Shown here: positions 1 through 7,960 of the stretch, in pieces | How positions within the stretch are numbered: position 1 is the first letter of the stretch | Layout of the letters: each line of letters opens with the position of its first letter | From: Bacteroidota bacterium | GTDB lineage: Bacteria; Bacteroidota; Bacteroidia; Cytophagales; Cyclobacteriaceae | DNA length: 64,000 bases | NCBI GenBank assembly: GCA_023428695.1 | Contig: JAEYWY010000017.1 | Location: forward strand, 1-64,000 | Direction of reading: 5' to 3' | The notes under the pieces: generated by a model | The model's database searches: none | Seen by the model: the letters and a program-made list of their open reading frames with translations, nothing else | What the model was told of the DNA's origin: nothing | Translations under genes and position numbers: made by a program

Positions 1-115
1 ACTGTGGGACGAGTGGGAACTGTGGGACAATTGGGACCTGTGGGACGAGTGGGACCTGTGGGACGAGTGGGAACTGTGGGACGAGTGGGAACTGTGGGAC
101 GTGGGACTAGTGGGA
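1..115. repeat. 18-bp tandem repeat, about six copies
   Basis: Six near-identical 18-base units of the form ACTGTGGGACGAGTGGGA start at 1, 19, 37, 55, 73 and 91. The sixth unit is two bases short and a degraded seventh follows to about 115. Differences are single substitutions (A to C at unit position 1; AATT for GAGT in unit 2). The G-rich strand repeats GTGGGA every 8 to 10 bases. The array may extend beyond the window edge. No protein-coding sense is evident. It is a simple minisatellite between genes and could be polymorphic in length. Confidence 0.9.
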
Positions 116-149
116 ATAATATGGGCGCTGCGCACCGGGGTTGGGAGGA

Positions 150-1421
150 CTAGATAAGGTTCCATTTTTTGCGGTATGGGCGATGAAGAAGAGAGTTTGC
201 TTCTTTGTCGTTGGTGAATTTTTCCTTTTCGCTATTCCAGGAAAGTTGTCGACCGAGGCGATACGAAATTAAGCCGAGGTGCATGGGCAGGGTCATGCGA
301 CGCGCGTAGTCCAGGTTGGACTCCGTTTGGTTGCGTGACTTCACTGCATCTATAAAGTTTTGCTGGTGACCCGGTGAACGAGGAAGCGTGATCGCGACAT
401 CGGGCAGGTCTTCAACTGTTTCTCCATTCATAGTAATAAGTCGCGAACCATAGTCGCAAAGCAGCGTACCCTTCTCCCCTTCAAAGTACGCACCAATGCT
501 CCTGTCTGCAGCGCCGGGTACGTCCGGAGGTTCGTGTGTCCAGAACAATTTCAGGTCATCAAATTCGTAGTCGACGTCCAGCCACTCCGGTGCATCATTG
601 AAACCTTTTGGTGCCTGACCACGCGCATTAATAGTTTTAAGTCCTTTTGGATCCAGTGACCAGTACACGACATCGGCAATATGACACCAGAAGTCCGCGA
701 AAATTCCGCCGGAGTAATCGAGGAAATACCTATATGTAAAGTGACATCGTTGCGGTGTGTAGTCCGTAAACGGCGCGGGACCAAGCCACATGTCCCAGTC
801 AAGGGAAGGTGGCGGTGCCTGAACTTGCGGCGTCCCCAGGTCAGGTGGCGTTCCCGTTTTCCAAAGGCGTACCGTATTAATCTTGCCAAGTGCACCTGAA
901 CGAATGATCTCCACTACCCGATGATAGTTATCGCCTGCATGTATCTGCGTTCCCATTTGAAAGACGCGGCTGTGGCGATTCAGCGCTTTCGACATTCGTT
1001 GTCCTTCGCGTACGTCGTAGGACAGCGGCTTCTCGCCGTACACATCCTTGCCAGCTTCAAAGGCGAGTGTCGCAATTTGTGCATGCCAGTGATCAGGTGT
1101 GGCACAACTGATTGCATCGATGTCCTTTCGTTCCAGTATACGCCGGAAATCCGTGTAACCTTGCGCCTTGCCCTGGGGTTGTAACGTGGCTAGTGCTTTC
1201 AATGCGCGATCAAGATGGTCTTTATCAACATCACACAGTGCCACCACTTCCACTTCAGGTAACGCCGCAAACCATTCGAGGTGTTGAAGACCCATACCGC
1301 CGAGTCCAACGATGGCTATACGCACGCGATCGCTGGCTACAACTTTCCGCGCCATAGCCGGCAGGAAGTACAGTCCCATTGCCGTCAATGCGCTACGCCT
1401 GATAAACTCCCGTCTTTGCAT
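150..1421 (-). CDS. Gfo/Idh/MocA family oxidoreductase, exported (Tat-like signal)
   Basis: A 423-residue NAD(P)-dependent sugar oxidoreductase. The start was set at the ATG that gives MQRREFIRRSAL, a twin-arginine export signal, rather than a longer upstream reading. The Rossmann motif GLGGMG lies near residues 39-44, and the family motif EKP (in YGEKPLSYD), whose lysine is catalytic in relatives, near residue 127. A C-terminal Gfo/Idh/MocA fold with WLGPAPFTDY-type motifs follows, as in Bacteroidota and Planctomycetes secreted members. It lies 40 bases downstream of a DUF1080 gene on the same strand, so the two are probably co-transcribed. That pairing fits oxidation of a glycoside to a 3-keto sugar followed by cleavage. 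The substrate is unknown. Confidence 0.9.
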   Translation of the reverse strand: MQRREFIRRSALTAMGLYFLPAMARKVVASDRVRIAIVGLGGMGLQHLEWFAALPEVEVVALCDVDKDHLDRALKALATLQPQGKAQGYTDFRRILERKDIDAISCATPDHWHAQIATLAFEAGKDVYGEKPLSYDVREGQRMSKALNRHSRVFQMGTQIHAGDNYHRVVEIIRSGALGKINTVRLWKTGTPPDLGTPQVQAPPPSLDWDMWLGPAPFTDYTPQRCHFTYRYFLDYSGGIFADFWCHIADVVYWSLDPKGLKTINARGQAPKGFNDAPEWLDVDYEFDDLKLFWTHEPPDVPGAADRSIGAYFEGEKGTLLCDYGSRLITMNGETVEDLPDVAITLPRSPGHQQNFIDAVKSRNQTESNLDYARRMTLPMHLGLISYRLGRQLSWNSEKEKFTNDKEANSLLHRPYRKKWNLI

Positions 1422-1461
1422 AATATTCTTTACTGTGGATGAACTACAACTCAGAATACTG

Positions 1462-2058
1462 TTACAATTCCTTAATGACCAAGTCTTTCCAGCGCACCTT
1501 AATACCTCCGCCATCATGTATCTGCAACGCGATGAAGCCGCGTCCGGCGCCAATCTTTGCATCCTTTAGGTGAACCATCTGATGACCATTGAGCCAGGAC
1601 GTGACTTCGTCGCCGACGACTCGTATCTTTAGCTCGTTCCATTCGCCGGTTTTGAGATGTTCCTCATCTTCCGGTTTCGGTTGTATCAGCCATCCGCGTC
1701 CATAGGATTCATAGATACCACCGGTGTGGCCACCTGACGGGGCTACCTCTACCTGCCAACCGCTGATCTTCGTACCCTCAATTCCCGAACGAATGAAAAC
1801 GCCACTGTTCCCGTTGGTCTCTTGCTTGAACTTCAGCGTCAGCTCAAAGTCCTGGTATTCTCTGTTTGTTGATAGATAACCGTATCCTTTGTCCGGACCA
1901 CTCTCACAAACAAGAATGCCATCCTCAACATACCATTTTTCAGTGCCGTGAATCGTCCAACCATCAAGGTTTTTACCGTTGAATAGTTTCTTTCCCGACT
2001 GTGCAAAAACACCAGGCGAAATAAAACAGAGAAGCGTAATGCAGAGAATATTCTTCAT
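1462..2058 (-). CDS. DUF1080 (3-keto-disaccharide hydrolase-like) secreted protein
   Basis: A 198-residue protein with signal peptide MKNILCITLLCFISPGVFAQ, followed by a single DUF1080 (PF06439) concanavalin-like beta-sandwich. Family signatures visible are LFNGKNLDGW, near the mature N-terminus, and the late segment IALQIHDGGGIKVRWKDL. The longer in-frame start (MDNISAM, 18 bases upstream) is possible, but the chosen start gives a cleaner signal peptide. Members of this family have been linked to hydrolysis of 3-keto-glycosides. The adjacent downstream oxidoreductase would supply the keto substrate. Expected location is the periplasm or outer surface. Confidence 0.88.
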   Translation of the reverse strand: MKNILCITLLCFISPGVFAQSGKKLFNGKNLDGWTIHGTEKWYVEDGILVCESGPDKGYGYLSTNREYQDFELTLKFKQETNGNSGVFIRSGIEGTKISGWQVEVAPSGGHTGGIYESYGRGWLIQPKPEDEEHLKTGEWNELKIRVVGDEVTSWLNGHQMVHLKDAKIGAGRGFIALQIHDGGGIKVRWKDLVIKEL

Positions 2059-2205
2059 GGCTGAAATGTTGTCCATGAAGATAAGATTTCCGCCGGTTAA
2101 TTCCCTGCAGTGTTTCATTTTTCGGCTGGCGCACATAACACACACGGCAGACTGTCGCGGTGAACGGCGGATACACGCAACATCCCTCCGACAGGGGCAT
2201 CAAAG

Positions 2206-3861
2206 TTATTTCGCGAGGATTTCGCCGGCGCGTTTCAGGGAAAGTGTGACGTTGGCAAGCAGGTTCCTTCGATCAAGGACGTCGTAAATTCCGGAACGTT
2301 CGAGTTCGTTGCGAACCCCATCACGTACACCGGACAGGATGACCTGCACACCGTTCCCTTCAAAGTGTTTAATTATATCCTTGACGCGACTTGTTCCCGT
2401 CGCGTCGATGAACGGCACGTGTCGCATCCGAAGTATGATCACTTTTGGTTTTGCGTGAAGCTCTCTCACTAGGTCCTGGAATTTCTGAGCTGCTCCAAAA
2501 AACAACGCACCCTGAATTTCATACAGAACAACACCTTCAGGGATCTGAGGAAGTTCTTCTTCAAACAATTTTTCATCTTCGCCGTTGTGAATCATCTCCC
2601 CTGTCTGGACCGTAAGCGTGTCACTCATCCTCTTCATGATCATGAAACTTGAAAGAACGAGGCCAACCTCGATCGCAACGATCAAATCAAAGACAACGGT
2701 AAGCAGGAATGTGGTTACCAGAATCATTACATCCATTCTGTTGCTGTTCATCAATTCGAGGAAGTTCCGCCATTCACTCATGTGATATGCTACAACGACA
2801 AGTATACCCGCCAGGCATGCAAGCGGAATCAACTTGGCCATAGGTGCGAACAACAGCATGATAAGAAGGAGCACGATCGCATGCGTGATCCCTGCAATGG
2901 GAGTACGTCCGCCGTTTTTTACATTCGTGGCCGTACGTGCAATCGCGCCAGTGGCGGGAATACCGCCGAACAAACCTGAGGCGATGTTTGCAACGCCCTG
3001 GGCTACCAGTTCGCCGTTCGAACGGTGGTTCCCACCAATCATACCGTCGGCCACCACTGCTGACAACAAAGACTCAATGCTTCCAAGCAACGCAATAGCA
3101 AGTGCAGGCTGAATAAGTTCTTCAATCATGGCAAGATCCACTGCGGGAAACGACGGCCAGGGTATCGAAGACGGTATGGAGCCAAACCGGGAGCCAATTG
3201 TATCTACCGGTAGTTGAAAAACGTATACCGCCAACGTTGCTACTATGAGCGCCACGAACGGTCCGGGAACTTTCCTTGTAATCCGATGGCAATGAACTGA
3301 TATCAGCATCGTACCAACCGCGACTCCGAGCGCATAGTAGTTTATGTCCTGCAATGAATTTAAGTACGCGCTCCATTTTCCTATAAACGATGCAGGGACG
3401 GTTTCAAGTGGTAAGCCAAGAAAGTCCTTTACCTGTGATGAGAATATTATCACAGCAATACCACTGGTGAACCCTACGATCAGCGGCAAGGGAACAAACT
3501 TGAGCAAGCTTCCCAATCGCGCAAGGCCCATCAATACAATAATGCAGCCTCCAATCAATGTCGCAACGGTGAGACCCCCGACGCCGTACTTCTCCACTAC
3601 TCCGTAAACGATAATAATAAACGCACCTGTAGGGCCACCGATCTGAACCCGGCTTCCGCCAAGCAAAGAGGTGAAAAATCCGGCGACGACAGCGGTGACG
3701 AGTCCTTTTTCAGGACTTACACCTGATGCAATTGCAAAAGCAACTGCAAGTGGGAGTGCAACGATACCAACGACGGTTCCGGCGATTATGTCTTTAAGAA
3801 GCTGATGCCGTGAGATACCCTGCTTTAAAAGCGTGATCAGCTTTGGCGTAAAATCATTCAA
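2206..3861 (-). CDS. SulP family anion permease with C-terminal STAS domain
   Basis: A 551-residue inner-membrane transporter. The N-terminal part (residues about 20-425) carries the multi-helix SulP core, with the characteristic stretch GIVALPLAVAFAIASG and the segment GGPTGAFIIIVYG. Residues about 440-545 form a STAS domain (VVLYEIQGALFFG ... FIDATGTSRVKDI). The family moves sulfate, bicarbonate or other anions by symport or exchange, but the sequence alone does not fix the substrate. It stands alone with no neighbouring carbonic anhydrase or sulfur-assimilation gene. The start is the first ATG, with a conventional cytoplasmic N-terminus. Confidence 0.92.
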   Translation of the reverse strand: MNDFTPKLITLLKQGISRHQLLKDIIAGTVVGIVALPLAVAFAIASGVSPEKGLVTAVVAGFFTSLLGGSRVQIGGPTGAFIIIVYGVVEKYGVGGLTVATLIGGCIIVLMGLARLGSLLKFVPLPLIVGFTSGIAVIIFSSQVKDFLGLPLETVPASFIGKWSAYLNSLQDINYYALGVAVGTMLISVHCHRITRKVPGPFVALIVATLAVYVFQLPVDTIGSRFGSIPSSIPWPSFPAVDLAMIEELIQPALAIALLGSIESLLSAVVADGMIGGNHRSNGELVAQGVANIASGLFGGIPATGAIARTATNVKNGGRTPIAGITHAIVLLLIMLLFAPMAKLIPLACLAGILVVVAYHMSEWRNFLELMNSNRMDVMILVTTFLLTVVFDLIVAIEVGLVLSSFMIMKRMSDTLTVQTGEMIHNGEDEKLFEEELPQIPEGVVLYEIQGALFFGAAQKFQDLVRELHAKPKVIILRMRHVPFIDATGTSRVKDIIKHFEGNGVQVILSGVRDGVRNELERSGIYDVLDRRNLLANVTLSLKRAGEILAK

Positions 3862-4034
3862 TGGGCGTGATCAATAAGAGGAAACGGAGCCCAATTTAAA
3901 CGATTATTCAAATACTCAGAAATGACTTTTGTCAGGAACGCGTTTGAGTGCCCCCGCCGCCGGCTTCCCGATCCTATTCTCCATGACCCGAACTTTTGTA
4001 AATTGACGCGATCCACCAATAACAAACGATTACA

Positions 4035-4679
4035 ATGAGCAAAGTCAAAGTATGTGCATATTCAGTTTCGCTCGACGGCTACGGTGCAGGGCCAAACCAA
4101 AGCAAACAGAATCCCCTCGGTGAAAGAGGTGAGGAACTCCATGAATGGATCTTTCCAACGAAAATGTTTCAAAGTCTGTACGGCAACGGAGTCGGAACAG
4201 AAGGCGTCGACAATGACTTCGCTGTGAAATCATTTGAGAATCTTGGTGCATGGATTATGGGGCGCAATATGTTCGGGCCCATTCGCGGACCCTGGCCAAA
4301 TGAGGACTGGAGGGGCTGGTGGGGTAACAACCCGCCGTATCACGTACCGGTTTTTGTTCTGACCAACCATCCGCGCGAGTCTTTGAATATGGAGGGCGGG
4401 ACGGTGTTTCACTTTGTTACCGACGGTATTGAGTCGGCACTGGAACAAGCGAAGAAAGCTGCCAACGGAAAAGATATACGCATCGGTGGCGGAGCGTCGA
4501 CTGTAAGGCAATATCTCACGGCCGGGCATATAGACGAAATGCATATTGCGTTTTCGCCAGTGTTCCTCGGTACAGGTGAGAATCTTTTTGAAGGAATTGA
4601 TCTTGTCGCACTAGGGTTTAAACCGGAGACTTTCCAGGGAGAACGCGCTACGCATGTCCTGCTTAAGAAGACAAAGTAG
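4035..4679 (+). CDS. Dihydrofolate reductase family protein (RibD C-terminal-like)
   Basis: A 214-residue soluble protein of the RibD C-terminal/DHFR-like fold. It opens with a VSLDGYGAGP segment matching the family VSLDG motif, and ends with the NADPH-site stretch IRIGGGASTVRQYLTAG and the typical IDEMHIAFSPVFLGTGENLF. True folate or riboflavin activity is not implied, since most stand-alone members have no assigned substrate. It is one of three such genes within 7 kb (see 5175-5744 and 10408-10962), but is the least similar of the three, with a longer loop around WPNEDWRGWWG. A promoter-like run of T followed by G lies about 45 bases upstream. Confidence 0.88.
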   Translation: MSKVKVCAYSVSLDGYGAGPNQSKQNPLGERGEELHEWIFPTKMFQSLYGNGVGTEGVDNDFAVKSFENLGAWIMGRNMFGPIRGPWPNEDWRGWWGNNPPYHVPVFVLTNHPRESLNMEGGTVFHFVTDGIESALEQAKKAANGKDIRIGGGASTVRQYLTAGHIDEMHIAFSPVFLGTGENLFEGIDLVALGFKPETFQGERATHVLLKKTK

Positions 4680-4682
4680 TCA

Positions 4683-4919
4683 TTACTTCACAGCTGAATC
4701 ATAAAGGAACACGACAACATCAGAAACCCCGGACACTAAATCAGCGGGTGGCTCAAGATTACGGCTGAATATCGGAGCGGCCGGGATATTCACAACATCG
4801 GTTTTATCCTCCATGCTGTTCAATACATAGGAACACGTCAACGCGGTAATGATCCCGGCAACTGTGATGAGCCAGCGAAACATCGATTTCATGTTTGGAG
4901 TGGTGAAGCGCGTTTCCAT
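4683..4919 (-). CDS. Hypothetical small membrane-anchored protein
   Basis: A 78-residue reading frame with one predicted transmembrane helix near the N-terminus (RWLITVAGIITALTCSYVL) and a proline-rich, probably extracytoplasmic tail. It converges tail-to-tail with the DHFR-like gene, leaving three bases between the stops. Starts at 4919 (METRF) or 4892 (MKSMF) are both possible. No family is recognised. It may be a genuine small gene or chance coding; the helix is the only positive sign. Confidence 0.35.
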   Translation of the reverse strand: METRFTTPNMKSMFRWLITVAGIITALTCSYVLNSMEDKTDVVNIPAAPIFSRNLEPPADLVSGVSDVVVFLYDSAVK

Positions 4920-4975
4920 ATTATCTGATTTATGATATAAATAACGGCAACGGATGCAGGCGCGGCCATTCAAAA

Positions 4976-4991
4976 AAGGCTGTCACAGGGC
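4976..4991 (+). promoter_or_regulatory. TGTCACA-containing 16-mer, candidate ECF-type promoter element
   Basis: The 16-base sequence AAGGCTGTCACAGGGC is repeated exactly at 55046-55061, there 42 bases upstream of a DinB gene. Here it precedes the DHFR-family gene at 5175 by about 180 bases. TGTCAC resembles -35 elements of some ECF sigma factors. The role is inference from sequence identity and orientation only. Confidence 0.3.
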
Positions 4992-5174
4992 GGGGGTCGG
5001 TGAACGGCGGAAGTTGGTCGGCCAATAATGCTTGTGTGAACCAGCCCGGAACGGTTGCCATGTACTTTGTCGCATTGAACCAGTCTGGATGTCGCATTAG
5101 CAACCCTGTTTGCATTCACAAATCACTGAAATTTGATGGTAGATAATCAATCGAAAAAATCAAAGACTACTACC

Positions 5175-5744
5175 ATGCGAAAGCTCAAACTTCAGGTACA
5201 AATGACCATCGACGGTTTTGTCGCTGGTTCGAATGGCGAAATGGACTGGATGTGGATTGGTGAGATGGATAAAGCGATCTACGGGGACGTAATCGAACTC
5301 GCTGACAGCTGTGATCTCATTCTGCTCGGTCGCAACATGACTGCTGATTTTATCAAACATTGGGAAAACGTTCTCGACAATCATCCGGAAAGCATTGAGC
5401 ATCCGCTTGCGCGCAGAATGGTCAACATTCAAAAGATCGTATTCAGCAATTCGCAGTCTTCCATTAAAGGCAGAAATCTTGAAACAAAAAGCGGCGATGT
5501 GGCAAGTGTAGTCCGTGCGCTGAAGCAACAACCCGGTAAAGACATCATGGTTTACGGCGGTGCAACGTTTGCCGCTTCGTTAGTGAGCCAGGACCTGGTT
5601 GATGAGTTTTATATCTTCAGGAAGCCCGTTGCAATTGGAAAGGGCCTGCCAATATTCAATAAACAGGTTGTGCTGAAAAATGAAAACTCGACTGTTTATA
5701 CAGATGGAACGATACTAACCAAATACGTTCCGACAAAGGGATGA
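5175..5744 (+). CDS. Dihydrofolate reductase family protein (RibD C-terminal-like)
   Basis: A 189-residue protein, with the start chosen at MRKLKLQVQMTIDGF, where homology to the family begins. A 14-residue in-frame extension to 5133 is less likely. The motif MTIDGFVAGSNGEMDWMW matches the family's N-terminal substrate-loop signature, DLILLGRNM follows, and KDIMVYGGATFAASLV is the cofactor-binding segment. It ends with the usual DEFYIFRKPVAIGKGLPIF strand. This gene and the one at 10408-10962 are clearly of the same subgroup. Function is unassigned; NADPH-dependent reduction of a small molecule is the default guess for the family. Confidence 0.9.
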   Translation: MRKLKLQVQMTIDGFVAGSNGEMDWMWIGEMDKAIYGDVIELADSCDLILLGRNMTADFIKHWENVLDNHPESIEHPLARRMVNIQKIVFSNSQSSIKGRNLETKSGDVASVVRALKQQPGKDIMVYGGATFAASLVSQDLVDEFYIFRKPVAIGKGLPIFNKQVVLKNENSTVYTDGTILTKYVPTKG

Positions 5745-5759
5745 CGTCTATCCGGAGCG

Positions 5760-6175
5760 TTACTCGATCACACCCATGAACACTCTGAAGCCGATCGTTG
5801 CATTGGGTCGGGTGTAGGAGTTGACACTATGGATAGTGCCTTCAGAAGGCGCGTCGTCCCAGCTTCCGCCACAGGCCTTGCCTTTGTCGGACACCATCTC
5901 GGCTACATTCCGACGACGTCATATAAACCGATGTCGTTCGGAAAGTAGGATGCAGTACGCGACATCATACTCCAGCCATCGTATGCGTAATGACGCGCCG
6001 GACAAGGTATCTCGACATATTCGATTTTATAGTTTCCGAGGAAGCAGCCTTTGTGATTCTGTGGGCTTCTCCGATAATAAAATGAACTAAACCAGGGATA
6101 TAAGATATCCTTTCCTACCGAAATTGTTTTTGCGCTCACCCCTTTTTGGTGCAATCTCCAGGCAGTTATTCATCT
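5760..6175 (-). pseudogene. Broken formylglycine-generating-enzyme/SUMF1-like gene remnant
   Basis: Two frames together reconstruct the C-terminal half of an FGE-sulfatase-domain protein (PF03781, also the fold of GldJ/GldK gliding lipoproteins). Frame 1 (about 6154-5906) gives ILYPWFSSFYYRR, NHKGCFLGNYK and SYFPNDIGLYDVVG. It then hits a stop because one A is missing near 5908. Frame 2 (about 5907-5760) continues NVAEMVSDKGKACGGSWDD and ends GFRVFMGVIE before a stop at 5760-5762. The N-terminal half is not recognisable upstream, although a basic stretch (RYTKRNRKKRKKAS) lies at 6181-6240. Between about 6240 and 6424 I see nothing else. The gene is truncated as well as frameshifted, so decay is more likely than a simple sequencing slip. 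Confidence 0.75.
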
Positions 6176-6424
6176 TTCATTCACGAAGCTTTCTTACGTT
6201 TCTTGCGATTTCGTTTGGTATAGCGTTGCCGCTTATGATTTACCTTTCTACAAGCTGGCTGTCAAATTTTGCGTATTCGTGTTGAATTAAGCGTTTATCA
6301 CTTTCTCTCCAGGGATAATCGCATTAGCCGTTTGTCGTTGTTATCTCCGGATACCATGCGTTGCGGGTTACTCGCGTTAATCCTGCGGACACGTTAAAGT
6401 ACGAATAGACTGAATCGATTTAAA

Positions 6425-6910
6425 TCAGATCGTGCTGGCGATTGTCCTCGCAACCTCGTAGAATGAAACAACGGATGTACTACGCGCCAGTTTGTTTACT
6501 TTCATTCGTACCATAATCCGTCCTTTGCGAAAGACAATTATGGAAAAATTCTTCCTATCACTATGGCGCCATGCCTCGTCGCCTATTCCATCGACAAGTT
6601 CCTCGCCGGCCATGCTTCGGTTGGCCTTAACAATTCCATCAAAGGCGCGATTTGCCGCCGTCGTGTCTGAATAAGTTTCAATCAAATAATAGAGATTACT
6701 CTGTCGTTCCTTGATTGACCGAAAAGTACACATACGTCTGTGCAAACCATCGATCTTTTCCGATTTGCTTTCCAACAGTTGAGCGGAGCCTCCAAGGATT
6801 CGTTCTGCATCTGCCTGGGAAACGCATGCCTCAGATCCGGTCGTCATCGGAGTGTCCGGAGCGGCGGGCAACATCAGAGCCAGAACAATCAAAACGGCAA
6901 AGACATTCAT
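6425..6910 (-). CDS. Hypothetical secreted protein
   Basis: A 161-residue protein with an N-terminal signal peptide (MNVFAVLIVLALMLPAAPDT). The mature part holds two cysteines (EACVSQADAERILGG and RRMCTFRSI) that could form a disulfide. The pattern SQADAERILGG resembles substrate-binding or DUF3558-like small secreted domains, but no confident family can be named. It is probably periplasmic or surface exposed. It is isolated on this strand between two gene remnants. Confidence 0.65.
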   Translation of the reverse strand: MNVFAVLIVLALMLPAAPDTPMTTGSEACVSQADAERILGGSAQLLESKSEKIDGLHRRMCTFRSIKERQSNLYYLIETYSDTTAANRAFDGIVKANRSMAGEELVDGIGDEAWRHSDRKNFSIIVFRKGRIMVRMKVNKLARSTSVVSFYEVARTIASTI

Positions 6911-6954
6911 TGTAAGATCAATTTACCCAAAACCGACGGTGAAACAAAATAGGT

Positions 6955-7083
6955 CTACTCAGTCTTTAGTGCATTGACAGGATTTGCCGGCGCGCCGCGA
7001 ATTGACAGGAAGCTGATACTCACCCATGCGATTACGAAAACTGCCACGCCCGCCAGCACAAAACGCATTGGGTTAATCGCTGC
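6955..7083 (-). pseudogene. C-terminal remnant of an FtsX/MacB-type ABC permease
   Basis: Reading the minus strand, about 42 residues match the end of the permease family: AINPMRFVLAGVAVFVIAW, then a short SISFLSIRGAP bridge, then NPVNALKTE and a TAG stop at 6955-6957. Family members end with the last transmembrane helix followed by ANPVxxLRxE, exactly as here. The rest of the roughly 800-residue gene is absent. An unrelated signal-peptide reading frame abuts it in another frame (7073-7132), which suggests a deletion junction. Confidence 0.75.
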
Positions 7084-7132
7084 CTGCAGGAGAAAGCAAC
7101 AGCAGCAGTGCTGGCAGAAAGGCTTTGCGCAT
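7073..7132 (-). pseudogene. Orphan signal-peptide start (19 codons), probable deletion scar
   Basis: An ATG at 7130-7132 opens MRKAFLPALLLLLSPAGSD, a textbook signal peptide, and stops after 19 codons at 7073-7075. It overlaps the permease remnant in a different frame. The simplest reading is that a secreted-protein gene lost its body in a deletion that joined it to the permease tail. The 19-residue peptide is unlikely to be functional. Confidence 0.4.
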
Positions 7133-7189
7133 AGTATTTACACAACAAAAATTAAAGAAATCACATTGCTGTCGTCTCGGACGCCTCTG

Positions 7190-7960
7190 CTAGTCCAGTG
7201 GCTCCACCAGAACCTGTGTCATCTTATCACTCCAAGCTGCACGATATACTCTCAGTTGAGGATGTCCGTCCCGGATAGCCTCTTGTATTCTGTCAATTAC
7301 CTCAAGAGGCGTATCCTTGTCTGCATGAATAACAAATTCAAGGCGTGGCCTATCATTCTCCGACAACACACTCATCTCATAAAGAACCATTCGCGGAATC
7401 ATAGTATAAGAAATAAGTACATCATGAGACTGTATACAGCTGGAGTCGCTCCCGATATTTGGATAAGTGCCTTTTATTAAAGTTTTGAGCCTCCCTACAA
7501 ACACGTCTGCCCACAACCTGGTCCTGTCCTGATCGCGAAGACTTCCGTTAGTTGACAGCGGCAGCCTGATTCTCAATGGCGAATCGCAATAGAACAATTC
7601 CCCGCGCATTTCATCGAGATTCGCCTTTTGATAATAAGACTTTTCCTGTGTGGACACCAACGTTTCGACCATGCCATCATTTTCAAGGCAAAATAACGCT
7701 TGGTCCTCCCCATGTGGACCAAATTGATTGAAGCAATCACCCTCTGGAATAAAATAACTCTCGTAGTTCATTACTCCATACGGATTAATTTCGATCACAG
7801 AATCCCTGATGAGTAAAGCAGACGAGATTGTGTCAGGAGAAAATCTTTTCGATATCCAAAGCCCTTTTACGGATGCATAGGGATCCTTCCCTGTCTTACA
7901 GGTGGTCGGAAAACTGACGTGATCAGAAATAAAAGCAAACAAAGAAATGTCACGCTTCAA
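7190..7960 (-). CDS. Hypothetical protein following the M48 peptidase gene
   Basis: About 256 residues. No ATG lies in frame between the end of the upstream peptidase gene and the middle of this gene. A TTG at 7958-7960, overlapping the peptidase stop codon, is the most economical start and gives translational coupling. The frame stays open upstream to 8095, but that part would be the antisense-like shadow of the peptidase C-terminus. No family is recognised. The C-terminal 70 residues (RPRLEFVIHADKDTPLEVI) faintly resemble the periplasmic domain of ExbD-type proteins. A function linked to the peptidase is only a neighbourhood inference. Confidence 0.55.
   Translation of the reverse strand: MKRDISLFAFISDHVSFPTTCKTGKDPYASVKGLWISKRFSPDTISSALLIRDSVIEINPYGVMNYESYFIPEGDCFNQFGPHGEDQALFCLENDGMVETLVSTQEKSYYQKANLDEMRGELFYCDSPLRIRLPLSTNGSLRDQDRTRLWADVFVGRLKTLIKGTYPNIGSDSSCIQSHDVLISYTMIPRMVLYEMSVLSENDRPRLEFVIHADKDTPLEVIDRIQEAIRDGHPQLRVYRAAWSDKMTQVLVEPLD

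Noticed and set aside
1..115. CRISPR-like array
   Set aside because: The units are contiguous 18-mers with no unique spacers, and no cas genes occur in the window.
4930..5115. 61-residue frame on the minus strand
   Set aside because: Has some protein-like stretches (MATVPGWFTQALLADQLPP) but no family, no clear start and overlaps a promoter-like element; possible remnant only.
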